Positions 7,614 through 16,335 of a stretch of DNA of 26,407 nt are shown here, piece after piece. The translations under genes were made by a program, and so were the position numbers. The notes beneath the pieces are model-generated. The model was not told the DNA's origin. It searched no databases and was given only the letters and a program-made list of their open reading frames with translations. The stretch's first letter is position 1, and every line of letters begins with the position of its first letter. The DNA comes from an uncultured Prevotella sp. (GTDB lineage: Bacteria; Bacteroidota; Bacteroidia; Bacteroidales; Bacteroidaceae): contig CAKQEI010000035.1 in NCBI GenBank assembly GCA_934230115.1, positions 1 to 26,407 of the forward strand. Reading direction: 5' to 3'.

Positions 7614-9464
7614 TTATGTCAGTTCAAGTCCCATCGATTCCACAAACGCCTTCACTTCTTTTTGTTTCATCAGTTCGTCGAACACTTCTTTCTTGGTCAT
7701 GCGTCGGCTTATCTCCTCGGCTTCGGCAAGTCGCAGCGTGATGTTCACACTGCCGTTGTGCAATGTCTTGGCAAGTGTGGCGCGTATGCGTCCCTTGATG
7801 TTAGCCACTTGGTCGAGTAGCATTTGGTTGTCTACCACGATTTCGATGTTAGGGAAATCGGCGATGCGTGGCTTCATGTTTTTCATTCTCGACGCCAAGG
7901 CTATCATCTTTTGCGGCATACGGTTGCACATCGACAGCCATTGCAGGTCGAGCATGTCCTGCGTGAACTCCTCATTCTCCTCTTTGTTTGTTATCTCAGC
8001 CTCCTTCTTCACCTCAGTCTGCTGCTTTTGTTGCAGACTTTGAAAGGTGATGCCAAGTCCTGACAGTTTCAGTGCAGGACGTTTCGGAGCGTTGTTTGTC
8101 GATGTGGAAACAGTTGCCGAAGCGGCAGAGCGTGGCATGTGTGCTGCTGTCATCTGTGCAGTAGCCTCGTCCATGGCAGTAGCGAGAACTGCAGCGTCGC
8201 CATTGGGCACGGCAATAGTAGCCGCTGCCTCTGTGGTTCTTGAGGCCCGGCTTAAGTTCTTGCCCGGGGCAGCCACCTGCTGAGCCGCCGTAGTCCGGGA
8301 AGCCATAATATGTTTAAACAGGGATTTCAGTCGTTTGGGGCTACGCCCCGCACCTTCCGAAGCGTCTTCAGGTTGTGTTATCTGTGCCACCTGGATGAGC
8401 GTTAGCTCTACAAGCAGTCGCTTGTTGCTGCTCTGTCGGTAGTTTAGGTCGCACTGGTTCATCAGTTTCAATGCGGTATACAGGAAGCGCACGGGGCAGC
8501 GTCTTGCCTGTTCGGCATACTTCTCGCGCTGCTGTTGGCTCACTTCGAGTAGTGGCAGAGTGGCAGCATCCTTAGCCATAAGCACGTTGCGCACGTGTGA
8601 TGCCAAGCCATTGATTAGGTTGCCACCGTCGAAACCCTTCTCTATGATAGAGTTGAGCAGCACCATTATGTCGCTCACCTTGTTCTCCATAGCGAGTTCT
8701 ACGATGCGGAAATAGTAGTCGGTATCAAGCTCGTTGAGGTCTTCTATCACCTTTGCATAGGTGATGTTGCCCTGGCAGAAGCTTGCAGCCTGGTCGAATA
8801 TCGAGAGTGCGTCGCGCATACCGCCATCGGCTTTCTCGGCAATCACCGCAAGAGCCTCTTCCTCGTAGCTTATGCCTTCCTTCTCGGCAACGCGTTTAAG
8901 ATGGGCTATAGTGTTCTCCACTGTCATGCGCTCGAAGTCGTAGATTTGGCATCGAGACAGGATTGTGGGCAAAATCTTGTGCTTCTCGGTTGTGGCGAGA
9001 ATGAATATGACATGTGCAGGCGGTTCCTCAAGTGTCTTAAGGAAAGCGTTGAAGGCAGCCTGCGAAAGCATGTGCACCTCGTCGATGATGAACACCTTGT
9101 ACTTGCCTACCTGTGGCGGGATGCGTGTCTGTTCCATAAGCGACTTGATGTGCTCCACTGAGTTGTTGCTCGCGGCGTCAAGCTCGAAGATGTTGTAGGA
9201 ACGTTGTTCGGCGAAAGCCTTGCAGCTCTCACACTCGCCACATGCCTCTCCCTCGGGGGTGGGGTTCATGCAGTTGATGGCCTTTGCAAAGATGCGGGCG
9301 CAAGTGGTCTTGCCCACTCCTCGCGGACCACAGAATAGGTAGGCGTGAGCCAGCTTGCCACTCTTCACTGCATTGCGGAGTGTAGTGGTGAGCGCCGACT
9401 GTCCGACCACCGAATCAAACGACGTCGGACGGTACTTGCGTGCTGAAACTATATATTCTCCCAT
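7614..9464 (-). CDS. dnaX: DNA polymerase III subunit gamma/tau
   Basis: This clamp-loader ATPase of the replicative polymerase is 616 residues from ATG 9464. It shows MGEYIVSARKYRP at the N-terminus, Walker A GPRGVGKT (46-53), a four-cysteine zinc site (65, 75, 78, 81), Walker B with DEVHML, the sensor-1 region ATTEKHKILPTILSR, and an SRC arginine finger. The region after about 370 is variable and Ala/Thr rich, then a C-terminal domain follows. The frame stays open to a TTG at 9500, but that TTG lies inside the -7 promoter box (9498-9505), so 9464 is the start. I saw no A-AAA-AAG-type slippery site that would make a separate gamma form. It is divergent from the DivIC-like gene. Confidence 0.95.
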   Translation of the reverse strand: MGEYIVSARKYRPTSFDSVVGQSALTTTLRNAVKSGKLAHAYLFCGPRGVGKTTCARIFAKAINCMNPTPEGEACGECESCKAFAEQRSYNIFELDAASNNSVEHIKSLMEQTRIPPQVGKYKVFIIDEVHMLSQAAFNAFLKTLEEPPAHVIFILATTEKHKILPTILSRCQIYDFERMTVENTIAHLKRVAEKEGISYEEEALAVIAEKADGGMRDALSIFDQAASFCQGNITYAKVIEDLNELDTDYYFRIVELAMENKVSDIMVLLNSIIEKGFDGGNLINGLASHVRNVLMAKDAATLPLLEVSQQQREKYAEQARRCPVRFLYTALKLMNQCDLNYRQSSNKRLLVELTLIQVAQITQPEDASEGAGRSPKRLKSLFKHIMASRTTAAQQVAAPGKNLSRASRTTEAAATIAVPNGDAAVLATAMDEATAQMTAAHMPRSAASATVSTSTNNAPKRPALKLSGLGITFQSLQQKQQTEVKKEAEITNKEENEEFTQDMLDLQWLSMCNRMPQKMIALASRMKNMKPRIADFPNIEIVVDNQMLLDQVANIKGRIRATLAKTLHNGSVNITLRLAEAEEISRRMTKKEVFDELMKQKEVKAFVESMGLELT

Positions 9465-9495
9465 AATATTATAATGTGCTTTGTTTGTATTCAAC

Positions 9496-9560
9496 TGCAA
9501 ACTTACTATAAAAAAATCGATTTTCGTGTATGAATACGAAAAATTATGAGTAAGTTTGCA
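9496..9560. promoter_or_regulatory. divergent promoter with mirrored -7 boxes
   Basis: TGCAAACTTACT (9496-9507) and AGTAAGTTTGCA (9549-9560) are a perfect 12-base inverted pair. Each carries a TAAGTTTG box (TAnnTTTG): minus strand 9505-9498 facing dnaX, plus strand 9551-9558 facing the division gene. Leaders would be about 25-35 bases for dnaX and about 12 for the other gene. The -33 elements are poor matches (TTTTCG-like). Confidence 0.65.
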
Positions 9561-9576
9561 CTCAAATTAAGTAATA

Positions 9577-9912
9577 ATGGGTCGTCTAAAACTTTTATGG
9601 GCTCTCGTCAGCCATTACAAATACGCTATCACTATTGTTGTGGGCATTCTCCTTGTGGGATTTGTCGATGAGAATAGTTTCATGCATCGTGTCCAGTTGG
9701 AGATGCAGATTAGCGACCTCACGGATGAGATAAACCGCTACAACGAGCAAAATGCAGCCGACCTGCAGCAGCTTCGTGAGCTTAGGCGAGGAGCCAAGGC
9801 CTATGAGCGCATTGCACGTGAGCGATATTTCATGCAGGCCGATGATGAGGACATATATGTGCTCAGCGACGACGAAAAACCAGTAACAAGTAATAATGAA
9901 ACAATTGAGTAA
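9577..9912 (+). CDS. septum formation initiator family protein (DivIC/FtsB-like)
   Basis: This 111-residue protein has the standard architecture: a short cytoplasmic N-terminus, one membrane helix (about 17-31, ITIVVGILLVGFV), then a coiled coil (about 38-75) rich in heptad Leu/Ile, and a short conserved block around YERIARERYFMQADDEDIYVL that matches the family's 'A-R-E-x-Y-x-M-x-x-x-x-E' signature. DivIC/FtsB proteins bridge FtsL and FtsQ/DivIB in the divisome. The start at 9577 sits about 12 bases after the predicted transcription start. Its 3' end overlaps the next gene by 17 bases, so translation is probably coupled. Confidence 0.85.
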   Translation: MGRLKLLWALVSHYKYAITIVVGILLVGFVDENSFMHRVQLEMQISDLTDEINRYNEQNAADLQQLRELRRGAKAYERIARERYFMQADDEDIYVLSDDEKPVTSNNETIE

Positions 9913-10309
9913 ACTCCAAAGCACACTGTTCCTGATTGGCGGAGTGCTTATGGTTGTGGGTGCAGGCTGCTATGCGTTCCTTGTGGCGCAGCAGGTGGTC
10001 TGCTGGGTATATCTTGTGGGTGCGCTGATATTTGCCTCGATGCAGGTGAACCAGACATATGAGGGCAACAGCCCTACTATCAAGCGCCTGAAGCGAATAA
10101 TGACCACAGCCGACATCTTCTTCGTTTTGTCAGGACTCTTGATGGTGGACAGTGCCTACATGTTCCTTCGCGACTCGTTCAGCGACACTGTGACCTATCT
10201 CAACCTTATATATAATAAGTGGGTGCTCATGCTGCTCGTGGCTGCAATACTCGAAATGTATACCATGCACCGCATTGGCTCGGAGCTGAAGAAGGAAGAG
10301 GCTGAGTAA
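9896..10309 (+). CDS. four-helix inner-membrane protein of unknown function
   Basis: This 137-residue protein has four hydrophobic segments: about 10-29, 31-50, 69-87 and 101-119. Short loops and a charged C-terminal tail (KKEEAE) suggest it is cytoplasmic at the end. I do not recognise a characterised family. It overlaps the DivIC/FtsB-like gene by 17 bases in a different frame, which points to coupled translation and possibly an envelope or division-related role, but that is inference only. No catalytic motif is visible. Confidence 0.75.
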   Translation: MKQLSKLQSTLFLIGGVLMVVGAGCYAFLVAQQVVCWVYLVGALIFASMQVNQTYEGNSPTIKRLKRIMTTADIFFVLSGLLMVDSAYMFLRDSFSDTVTYLNLIYNKWVLMLLVAAILEMYTMHRIGSELKKEEAE

Positions 10310-10439
10310 TTATTATTTGTTATTTATTAATTATGAATTGGGTGTTTGACGGGAGATTGGAGAGTTAAAAAAATTCCTAAATAAGAATAATCATTTTTTA
10401 AATCTCATAGAAAATCATCCATTATTCAACAATACATAT

Positions 10440-10447
10440 TACCTTTG
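10440..10447 (+). promoter_or_regulatory. -7 promoter box for the lipoprotein-pyrC run
   Basis: TACCTTTG (10440-10447) fits TAnnTTTG and lies 30 bases before ATG 10478, in an AT-rich gap of 168 bases. A -33 TTTG is not evident at the right distance. The rest of the gap holds nothing else that I can identify. Confidence 0.5.
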
Positions 10448-10477
10448 CCTTCATACAAAGACACGTAACATTAGTTT

Positions 10478-11302
10478 ATGAATAAAATATTATACGCATT
10501 TCTTACAGTTCTGGTGTTCGCATCGTGTGCCAACCAGTACAATATCCAAGGTTCGTCAAATGTTTCTACACTTGACGGACGTATGCTGTACCTGAAAATT
10601 CTGAAGAACAACGATTTCAAGAGTTTGGACTCTTGTGATGTTGTCCACGGACAGTTTCAGTTCAACGGCTCTTTCGACACTGTTTGTATGGCCAACATAT
10701 TCATGGATGACGAAAGTGTGCTGCCACTTGTGCTTGAGAAAGGCGATATAAATATAAAAATTGACAATACACAGCAGACGGTCAGTGGCACTCCGCTCAA
10801 CGATGAGCTGTTCAAGTTCTTCAATAAGTACAACCAACTGAAGAATCAAGAAGCCGAACTCATCCATACTCACGACCGCGCCATAATGAATGGTCAGGAC
10901 ATGAACGTGGTGAACCAGCGTCTTAATGCCGAGGCTCAGCGTCTGTCGGAACAGGAAGACAAGCTTGTGACATCGTTTGTTACGGAGAACTTCGACAATG
11001 TGCTCGGACCGGGCGTGTTCTTCATGGTGACAATAGGCAATCCTTATCCCGAGCTTACTCCCTGGATAGAGGACATCATGAGCAAGGCCACCGAGAAATT
11101 CAAGAACGATGCTTACGTGAAGGATTACTATCAGAAGGCACAGGAAAATCAGGCCATAATGAACGGAATGAGACAACCTGACAACATGCAGCCGGCTCAA
11201 GCTCCTAACATGCAGCCTGCTCCGGCTCCCGACATGCAGCCGGCTCCGCAGTCTGTGCCACAAGGTCCTACTCCTAACGAGATGGCAAAACCAGCAGAAT
11301 AA
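10478..11302 (+). CDS. lipoprotein with DUF4369-like domain and Pro-rich repeat tail
   Basis: This 274-residue protein has a lipoprotein signal: hydrophobic stretch then VFASC with Cys17 as lipidation site. The next ~90 residues (a YLKILKNNDFKSLDSCDV-type start, then G-x-F-x-F-x-G and a LEKGDINIKID strand) look like the DUF4369 beta domain that often precedes thioredoxin-like modules in Bacteroidetes. Here no thioredoxin domain follows: the middle is helical and charged (about 105-225) and the end is Met-Gln-Pro-Ala rich. It is presumably anchored in the outer membrane facing the periplasm. Function is unknown. It precedes pyrC by 19 bases and could be in its operon. Confidence 0.75.
   Translation: MNKILYAFLTVLVFASCANQYNIQGSSNVSTLDGRMLYLKILKNNDFKSLDSCDVVHGQFQFNGSFDTVCMANIFMDDESVLPLVLEKGDINIKIDNTQQTVSGTPLNDELFKFFNKYNQLKNQEAELIHTHDRAIMNGQDMNVVNQRLNAEAQRLSEQEDKLVTSFVTENFDNVLGPGVFFMVTIGNPYPELTPWIEDIMSKATEKFKNDAYVKDYYQKAQENQAIMNGMRQPDNMQPAQAPNMQPAPAPDMQPAPQSVPQGPTPNEMAKPAE
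11183..11254 (+). repeat. three tandem 24-base coding repeats
   Basis: Units at 11183-11206, 11207-11230 and 11231-11254 encode NMQPAQAP, NMQPAPAP and DMQPAPQS at the end of the lipoprotein. Being in phase, copy number can change without frameshift; the tail is likely an extended spacer. Confidence 0.85.
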
Positions 11303-11321
11303 CTCATACTCATAAATTTAT

Positions 11322-12653
11322 ATGAAGACACTTATATTTGGAGGAAAAGTTGTCAACGAAGGCAAGGTGATTACAGCCTCGGTTGTGGTTGACAACGACA
11401 CCATTACAGGCATTATAGAAGGCACAGATACTCCCCGTGGCAGCTACGACCAGATCGTAGATGCTACGGGGTGTTTTGTATTGCCCGGCGTGATTGACGA
11501 CCATGTGCATTTTCGTGACCCTGGTCTTACTCAGAAGGCTGATATGCAGACAGAGAGCCGTGCTGCTGCCTTTGGTGGAGTGACATCCTATCTTGACATG
11601 CCCAACACCAAGCCGCAGACTACAACTATTGACGCTCTTGAAGCCAAATATGCCGATGCTGCAAAGAAGTCGCATGTGAACTATGGCTTCTTTATCGGTG
11701 CCACCAACGACAACATCGAAGAGGTGTGCTCTGTCAATCCGCAGCATGTGCCTGGCATCAAACTGTTCATGGGCTCAAGCACTGGCAACATGCTTGTTGA
11801 CAAGCGCGACGTGTTGAAGCAGCTCTTTGCCAACTCGCCACTGCCTATCATGGCGCATTGCGAGGACACCGACATCATCAACCGCAATATGCAATTGGCC
11901 AAGCAGAAGTATGGCGACGACCCTGCGGTGGAGCATCATCCCGAGATACGCTCTGAGGGAGCTTGCTGGGAGTCGACACGCCTTGCCGTGGAACTTGCCA
12001 GCGAGACTGGAGCACGTCTGCATGTGGCTCATCTCACTACAGAGCGCGAACTGCAGCTCTTTGGCTCTGACCCTAAAATCACGGCTGAGGCTGTTATTGC
12101 TCACCTCTTCTTCTGCGATGACGACTATAAGACATTAGGTACACGCATAAAATGCAACCCTGCCATTAAGACACGTGCCGACCGCAATGCCTTGCGCCGT
12201 GCCCTCAGCGACGGACGTATAGCTACTGTAGGAACCGACCATGCACCGCATCTACTTTCTGATAAGGAGGGAGGATGCGCCAATGCTGCTTCGGGAATGC
12301 CGATGGTTCAGTTTTCGCTCGTGGCTATGCTTGAGCTTGTTGACGAGGGAGTGCTCAGCATTGAGCGTCTTGTGGAGCTTATGGCTCATAATCCTGCCCG
12401 ACTCTTCGAGATTGCCAAGCGCGGATTCCTGCGCAAGGGTTATAAGGCCGACATTGTTCTTGTCAAGCCGCAGTCGCCTTGGACTGTCGACAAGGATTGC
12501 ATTCAGAGCAAGTGCGGTTGGAGTCCTATGGAGGGACATACCTTCCAGTGGCAGGTGCGCACAACAATGTGCAACGGACACATTATATATAATAATGGTG
12601 CGTTTGACAATGAGAGTAGGGGCGAGGAACTGCGTTTCCGCACAGCGGAATAA
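11322..12653 (+). CDS. pyrC: dihydroorotase (type I)
   Basis: This 443-residue amidohydrolase cyclises carbamoyl-aspartate to dihydroorotate, the third step of pyrimidine synthesis. Metal ligands are visible in order: HVHFRDPG (His61, His63), GIKLFMGSSTGNML, the MAHCED histidine, HVAHLTT histidine, and the catalytic aspartate in GTDHAPH. The DMPNTKP segment is the substrate-binding loop. The length and the GTDHAPH spacing fit the bacterial type I / allantoinase-like class rather than the shorter E. coli type II enzyme. Allantoinase or hydantoinase is the main alternative, but the MPNTKP and FRDPG signatures favour dihydroorotase. It is followed after 8 bases by the MetH activation-domain gene. 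Confidence 0.92.
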   Translation: MKTLIFGGKVVNEGKVITASVVVDNDTITGIIEGTDTPRGSYDQIVDATGCFVLPGVIDDHVHFRDPGLTQKADMQTESRAAAFGGVTSYLDMPNTKPQTTTIDALEAKYADAAKKSHVNYGFFIGATNDNIEEVCSVNPQHVPGIKLFMGSSTGNMLVDKRDVLKQLFANSPLPIMAHCEDTDIINRNMQLAKQKYGDDPAVEHHPEIRSEGACWESTRLAVELASETGARLHVAHLTTERELQLFGSDPKITAEAVIAHLFFCDDDYKTLGTRIKCNPAIKTRADRNALRRALSDGRIATVGTDHAPHLLSDKEGGCANAASGMPMVQFSLVAMLELVDEGVLSIERLVELMAHNPARLFEIAKRGFLRKGYKADIVLVKPQSPWTVDKDCIQSKCGWSPMEGHTFQWQVRTTMCNGHIIYNNGAFDNESRGEELRFRTAE

Positions 12654-12661
12654 GTGATGTT

Positions 12662-13471
12662 ATGCTGAAATACATAGACTACACCATATCCTCGCTACGC
12701 CCTTACATCAACTGGCTCTACTTCTATCACGCCTGGGGACTTGCCGGCAAACCGCAAGAAGAGAAGGAACGTATGCGTAAGGAGGCGGATGCCATGCTCG
12801 ACACGTTCGAGAGACGCTACCACACACATGCTGTCTTTGGAGTGTTCGACGCCAATAGCGATGGCGACGACCTCATCATCAAAGGCATACGCCTGCCTAT
12901 GCTGCGCCAGCAGCATCCCACTAAGGAGGGAGAGCCCAATCTGTGCCTTGCCGACTTTGTGCGACCCTTGACGGGAGGCATAACGGATAGGGTGGGGGCT
13001 TTTGCCACTACTGTCGACGCTGCAATGGAGCATGACTTCATGACTGATGACTTCAAGCGAATGCTTTCGCAGACACTTGCCGACCGACTTGCCGAAGCTA
13101 CTGCCGAACTGATGCATCTTGAGGTGAGGCGCAAATATTGGGCATACGCTCCCGATGAGCAATTATCCATGCGCGAGCTTCTGCGTGAGGACTATCAAGG
13201 CATACGGCCTGCCGTGGGCTATCCGTCAATGCCCGACACAAGCATGAACTTCTTGCTCGACCAACTCATCGATATGAAGCGCATAGGCATACACCTTACT
13301 GAGAGCGGGGCAATGCGCCCTCATGCCTCGGTGTCGGGACTTATGTTTGCCCATCCCAAGGCCCACTACTTCGACCTTGGCAAGATTGGCGACGACCAGT
13401 TGCGCGACTATGCCCGACGCAGGCACATACCCGTGGAGCTTGCACGCCGCTTCCTTGCGTCGCGCCTGTAG
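12662..13471 (+). CDS. stand-alone methionine synthase (MetH) activation domain protein
   Basis: The whole 269-residue protein matches the C-terminal reactivation domain of cobalamin-dependent methionine synthase and contains no other MetH module. Landmarks: YHAWGLAG (22-29), a conserved helix TLADRLAEATAELMH (138-152), KYWAYAPDEQLS (158-169), RPAVGYPSMPD (182-192, equivalent to the AdoMet-contacting RPAPGYP loop of E. coli MetH), and LTESGAMRPHASVSGLMF (212-229). In MetH this domain binds AdoMet and, with flavodoxin, remethylates inactive cob(II)alamin. A separate protein implies a MetH elsewhere in the genome lacking the domain, as described for some other bacteria. It lies 8 bases after pyrC, so probably the same transcript. 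Confidence 0.9.
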   Translation: MLKYIDYTISSLRPYINWLYFYHAWGLAGKPQEEKERMRKEADAMLDTFERRYHTHAVFGVFDANSDGDDLIIKGIRLPMLRQQHPTKEGEPNLCLADFVRPLTGGITDRVGAFATTVDAAMEHDFMTDDFKRMLSQTLADRLAEATAELMHLEVRRKYWAYAPDEQLSMRELLREDYQGIRPAVGYPSMPDTSMNFLLDQLIDMKRIGIHLTESGAMRPHASVSGLMFAHPKAHYFDLGKIGDDQLRDYARRRHIPVELARRFLASRL

Positions 13472-13491
13472 AATAGAAATAAAACAAAGAT

Positions 13492-14652
13492 ATGATAGCA
13501 CGAATATTCATATTCATAATTCTTGCGACGATATTGCCCGATGTCTACGTCTATCGTCGCTACCTTCGCCGTCGCTTCGACCTCGCAGCTTGGCAACGTC
13601 TGTTGTGGTGGTTGCCGGGTGCGGCAATGATAGCCGCTACATTAATGTATACGATGATCGACAATTTTGCGCCCGACAACCTCACATGGTTCAACATCTA
13701 TCTCTTTATGCTTGGACTCATTGTTGTGCCAAAGCTGTTGTTCGTGGTTTCATCGCTTGTGGGACGGCTTGTGCGCCGCGTGTTTCATCTGCACCGCAAC
13801 TGGGGCAACTACATCGGACTTGTGATAGTGCTCGGCGAGTTGTATGTCTTGTTCACGGGTTCTATGCTTGGTCCCGACCGTTTGCGGGTGAACGAGGTGA
13901 CACTTGAGTTCAACGACCTTCCGCAGGCATTTGATGGCTATCGCATTGTGCAGTTCTCCGATGCCCATCTCGGTTCTATGCGCACTGAGCTTCTCAGTCG
14001 AGCTGTCGACGAAATCAACTCACAGCGTCCCGACATGATAGTGTTTACAGGCGACCTGCAGAACATGCGTCCGCAGGAACTTACACGCCATGCTCCTGTT
14101 CTCGCCCGACTTCATTCGCGAGACGGAATTTATTCGGTGCTTGGCAATCACGACTATTCGGAGTATCTGCCCAGTCTGCCCGAAACAACCAAGCGAGCGT
14201 ATGAACGCCAGACACGCAGCTTCGAGACTTCTATTGATTGGAATCTATTGCTCAACGACCGACGCATCATACGTCGCGGACAAGACTCACTGGTGATAGC
14301 AGGCGGGGAGAACGACGGACTTCCACCGTTTCCACAGAAAGCCGATCTAAAGCGCACATTGCGTGGAATATCTTCCAAGTCGTTTGTTGTTATGCTTCAG
14401 CACGACCCTTCGGCTTGGCGACGCTCCATATTGCCCTACTCCAAGGTGCAGCTCACCTTAAGTGGCCATACCCACGGAGGACAGTTTAGTTTGTTTGGAT
14501 TGCGTCCTACACAGATAGTGGGCAAGGAAGACGCAGGACTCTATAGCGAGGGCAACCGCAAGCTGTTTGTGTCTACGGGTCTTGGTGGCTTTGTGCCTTT
14601 CCGCTTCCATATGGACCCCGAAGTGGTGGTGATAACCCTCCGAAAGAAATGA
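13492..14652 (+). CDS. membrane-anchored calcineurin-like phosphoesterase (YkuE/YaeI-like)
   Basis: This 386-residue protein has four N-terminal membrane segments (about 2-19, 37-54, 66-89, 106-123) followed by a phosphoesterase domain. Metal-binding motifs appear in order: SDAHLGS (Asp157, His159), GDLQN (187-191), GNHD (218-221), a QHDPSAW histidine, and SGHTHGGQ. This arrangement is typical of the YkuE/YaeI subgroup, which includes enzymes acting on lipid-linked phosphates such as UDP-diacylglucosamine or undecaprenyl pyrophosphate; the exact substrate here is not readable. It begins 20 bases after the MetH activation protein and precedes plsC, an envelope-lipid context that fits a phospholipid or lipid carrier role. 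Confidence 0.85.
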   Translation: MIARIFIFIILATILPDVYVYRRYLRRRFDLAAWQRLLWWLPGAAMIAATLMYTMIDNFAPDNLTWFNIYLFMLGLIVVPKLLFVVSSLVGRLVRRVFHLHRNWGNYIGLVIVLGELYVLFTGSMLGPDRLRVNEVTLEFNDLPQAFDGYRIVQFSDAHLGSMRTELLSRAVDEINSQRPDMIVFTGDLQNMRPQELTRHAPVLARLHSRDGIYSVLGNHDYSEYLPSLPETTKRAYERQTRSFETSIDWNLLLNDRRIIRRGQDSLVIAGGENDGLPPFPQKADLKRTLRGISSKSFVVMLQHDPSAWRRSILPYSKVQLTLSGHTHGGQFSLFGLRPTQIVGKEDAGLYSEGNRKLFVSTGLGGFVPFRFHMDPEVVVITLRKK

Positions 14653-14709
14653 CAAATACAAGAAAACAATTAATAACTGATAATTTATAATTAATAATTG
14701 AAGAAAGTG

Positions 14710-15468
14710 ATGAACATTTTATATCGTATTTACCAGCTATTTATAGCTCTCCCCTTGATAGCCATCTATACATTGATAACATGCATTATAGTCATCATTG
14801 GCTGCGCCATAGGCAATGGCCATTTCTGGGGCTACTATCCCGGCAAGTGGTGGGCACAGTTTATTGTGCGCATACTTCTGTTGCCTGTAAAGGTGGAGGG
14901 TAGAGCGAATTTGCAGAAAGGCCAGTCGTATGTGTTTGTAGCCAATCATCAAGGCTCCTTCGACATATTCCTTATCTACGGTTTCCTCTGCCGCAACTTC
15001 AAGTGGATGATGAAGCGACAGCTCCGCCAAATGCCTTTTGTTGGCAAGGCATGCGAGTCTGCCCACCATATATTTGTTGACAAGCGTGGCCCGAGCAAGA
15101 TACGCGAGACCTACGACCGTGCTCGCCGCACCTTGCAAGGAGGTATGTCGCTTGTGGTGTTCCCTGAAGGAGCACGCTCGTTTACAGGACACATGGGTGT
15201 CTTCAAGCGTGGTGCATTCATGCTTGCCGACGACATAGAACTGCCCGTAGTGCCACTTACCATCAATGGTTCTTTCGACATAATGCCCCGTCAGCGCGAC
15301 ATGCGTTGGGTGAAATGGCATCCTCTCCGTCTCACTATCCATAAGCCTATCCAACCTATAGGCAAGGGAACTGAGAACATAAAGTATCTTGAGGAGGAGA
15401 GCTATAAGGCAGTGATGTCTGGTCTTGTGGATGAATATAAGGGTTTTGTGGAAAATCCCGACCAATAA
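14710..15468 (+). CDS. plsC: 1-acyl-sn-glycerol-3-phosphate acyltransferase
   Basis: This 252-residue membrane acyltransferase makes phosphatidic acid from lysophosphatidic acid. The HX4D motif is NHQGSFD (79-85) and the second block is FPEGARS (151-157). Two N-terminal hydrophobic segments (about 10-32 and 50-60) anchor it. A TTG at 14698 would add four residues in the same frame; I prefer ATG 14710 because an AGAAAG stretch sits just upstream at ribosome-binding distance. The gap to the preceding phosphoesterase is AT-rich, with no clear promoter, so it is probably co-transcribed. A different acyl acceptor cannot be excluded from sequence alone. Confidence 0.88.
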   Translation: MNILYRIYQLFIALPLIAIYTLITCIIVIIGCAIGNGHFWGYYPGKWWAQFIVRILLLPVKVEGRANLQKGQSYVFVANHQGSFDIFLIYGFLCRNFKWMMKRQLRQMPFVGKACESAHHIFVDKRGPSKIRETYDRARRTLQGGMSLVVFPEGARSFTGHMGVFKRGAFMLADDIELPVVPLTINGSFDIMPRQRDMRWVKWHPLRLTIHKPIQPIGKGTENIKYLEEESYKAVMSGLVDEYKGFVENPDQ

Positions 15469-15510
15469 ACTCTACAATAGTCAGATTTATTATTTTTAAT
15501 ACATTAATGC

Positions 15511-15540
15511 TTTGCTTTTACAATAATCTTAGTACTTTTG
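15511..15540 (+). promoter_or_regulatory. Bacteroidetes-type promoter
   Basis: TTTG (15511-15514), 18 bases, then TACTTTTG (15533-15540). The spacing is identical to that of the promoter at 294-323. The start codon at 15578 follows after about 30 bases of leader. Confidence 0.75.
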
Positions 15541-15577
15541 CATAAAAGTAGATTATCTTTATTTTTCAACGACAATT

Positions 15578-16327
15578 ATGAATAATAGCGACAGCATAGT
15601 AATCATCCCTACCTATAACGAGAAGGAGAACATCGAGAAAATCATACGTGCGGTGTTCGCACTTGAAAAGAAGTTCAACATTCTTGTGATTGACGACGGT
15701 AGCCCCGACGGCACAGCCAAGATTGTGCACCGACTCATAGACACGGAGTTCAACAACCGACTCTTTATACTTGAGCGTAGCGGTAAACTCGGACTTGGCA
15801 CTGCCTACATCACAGGCTTCAAGTGGGCTTTGCAGAACAATTACGACTACATCTTCGAGATGGATGCCGACTTCTCCCACGACCCCAACGACCTTCCGCG
15901 CCTCTATTCTGCCTGCCATGACGAGGGTTACGACGTGGCTATTGGCTCGCGCTATGTAAGTGGAGTGAATGTGGTAAACTGGCCTATCGGTCGTGTGCTT
16001 ATGAGCTACTTCGCCTCTAAATACGTGCGCTTTGTCACAGGCTTCAGTGTACACGACACCACAGCCGGCTTCAAGTGCTACCGACGTTGTGTGCTTGAGT
16101 CGATACCTCTCGACCAAGTGCGCTTCAAGGGGTATGGCTTCCAGATTGAGATGAAGTTCACCGCCTATAAGATGGGCTATAAGATTAAGGAAGTGCCAGT
16201 GATATTTGTCAACCGTCGCGAGGGTGTGAGCAAGATGAGTGGAGGCATATTCGGCGAAGCCTTCTTTGGCGTTATGCGATTGCGCTGGGATGGATGGTTC
16301 CGCAAGTATCCAGTGGCAAAACACTGA
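15578..16327 (+). CDS. polyprenol monophosphomannose synthase-like glycosyltransferase (DPM1 class, GT2)
   Basis: This 249-residue GT2 enzyme begins with VIIPTYNEKENI (8-19), has the nucleotide-binding VIDDGSPDGT (37-46), the metal-binding DAD of EMDADFSHDP (94-103), then GSRYVSG and the acceptor-side TTAGFKCYRR region. There is no C-terminal membrane domain, placing it with soluble DPM1-type dolichyl/polyprenyl-phosphate mannose synthases. These load mannose (or another sugar) onto a lipid phosphate for periplasmic glycan or O-glycosylation transfer. Bacteroidetes do general protein O-glycosylation, so that is a plausible use, but the sugar is not proven. It has its own promoter and is followed after 8 bases by mfd. 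Confidence 0.9.
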   Translation: MNNSDSIVIIPTYNEKENIEKIIRAVFALEKKFNILVIDDGSPDGTAKIVHRLIDTEFNNRLFILERSGKLGLGTAYITGFKWALQNNYDYIFEMDADFSHDPNDLPRLYSACHDEGYDVAIGSRYVSGVNVVNWPIGRVLMSYFASKYVRFVTGFSVHDTTAGFKCYRRCVLESIPLDQVRFKGYGFQIEMKFTAYKMGYKIKEVPVIFVNRREGVSKMSGGIFGEAFFGVMRLRWDGWFRKYPVAKH

Positions 16328-16335
16328 TTATAGTT

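Noticed and set aside
9465..9500. Upstream TTG start for dnaX
   Set aside because: The codon lies within the minus-strand -7 box, so it would not be in the transcript; the family start is MGEYIVSARKYRP at 9464.
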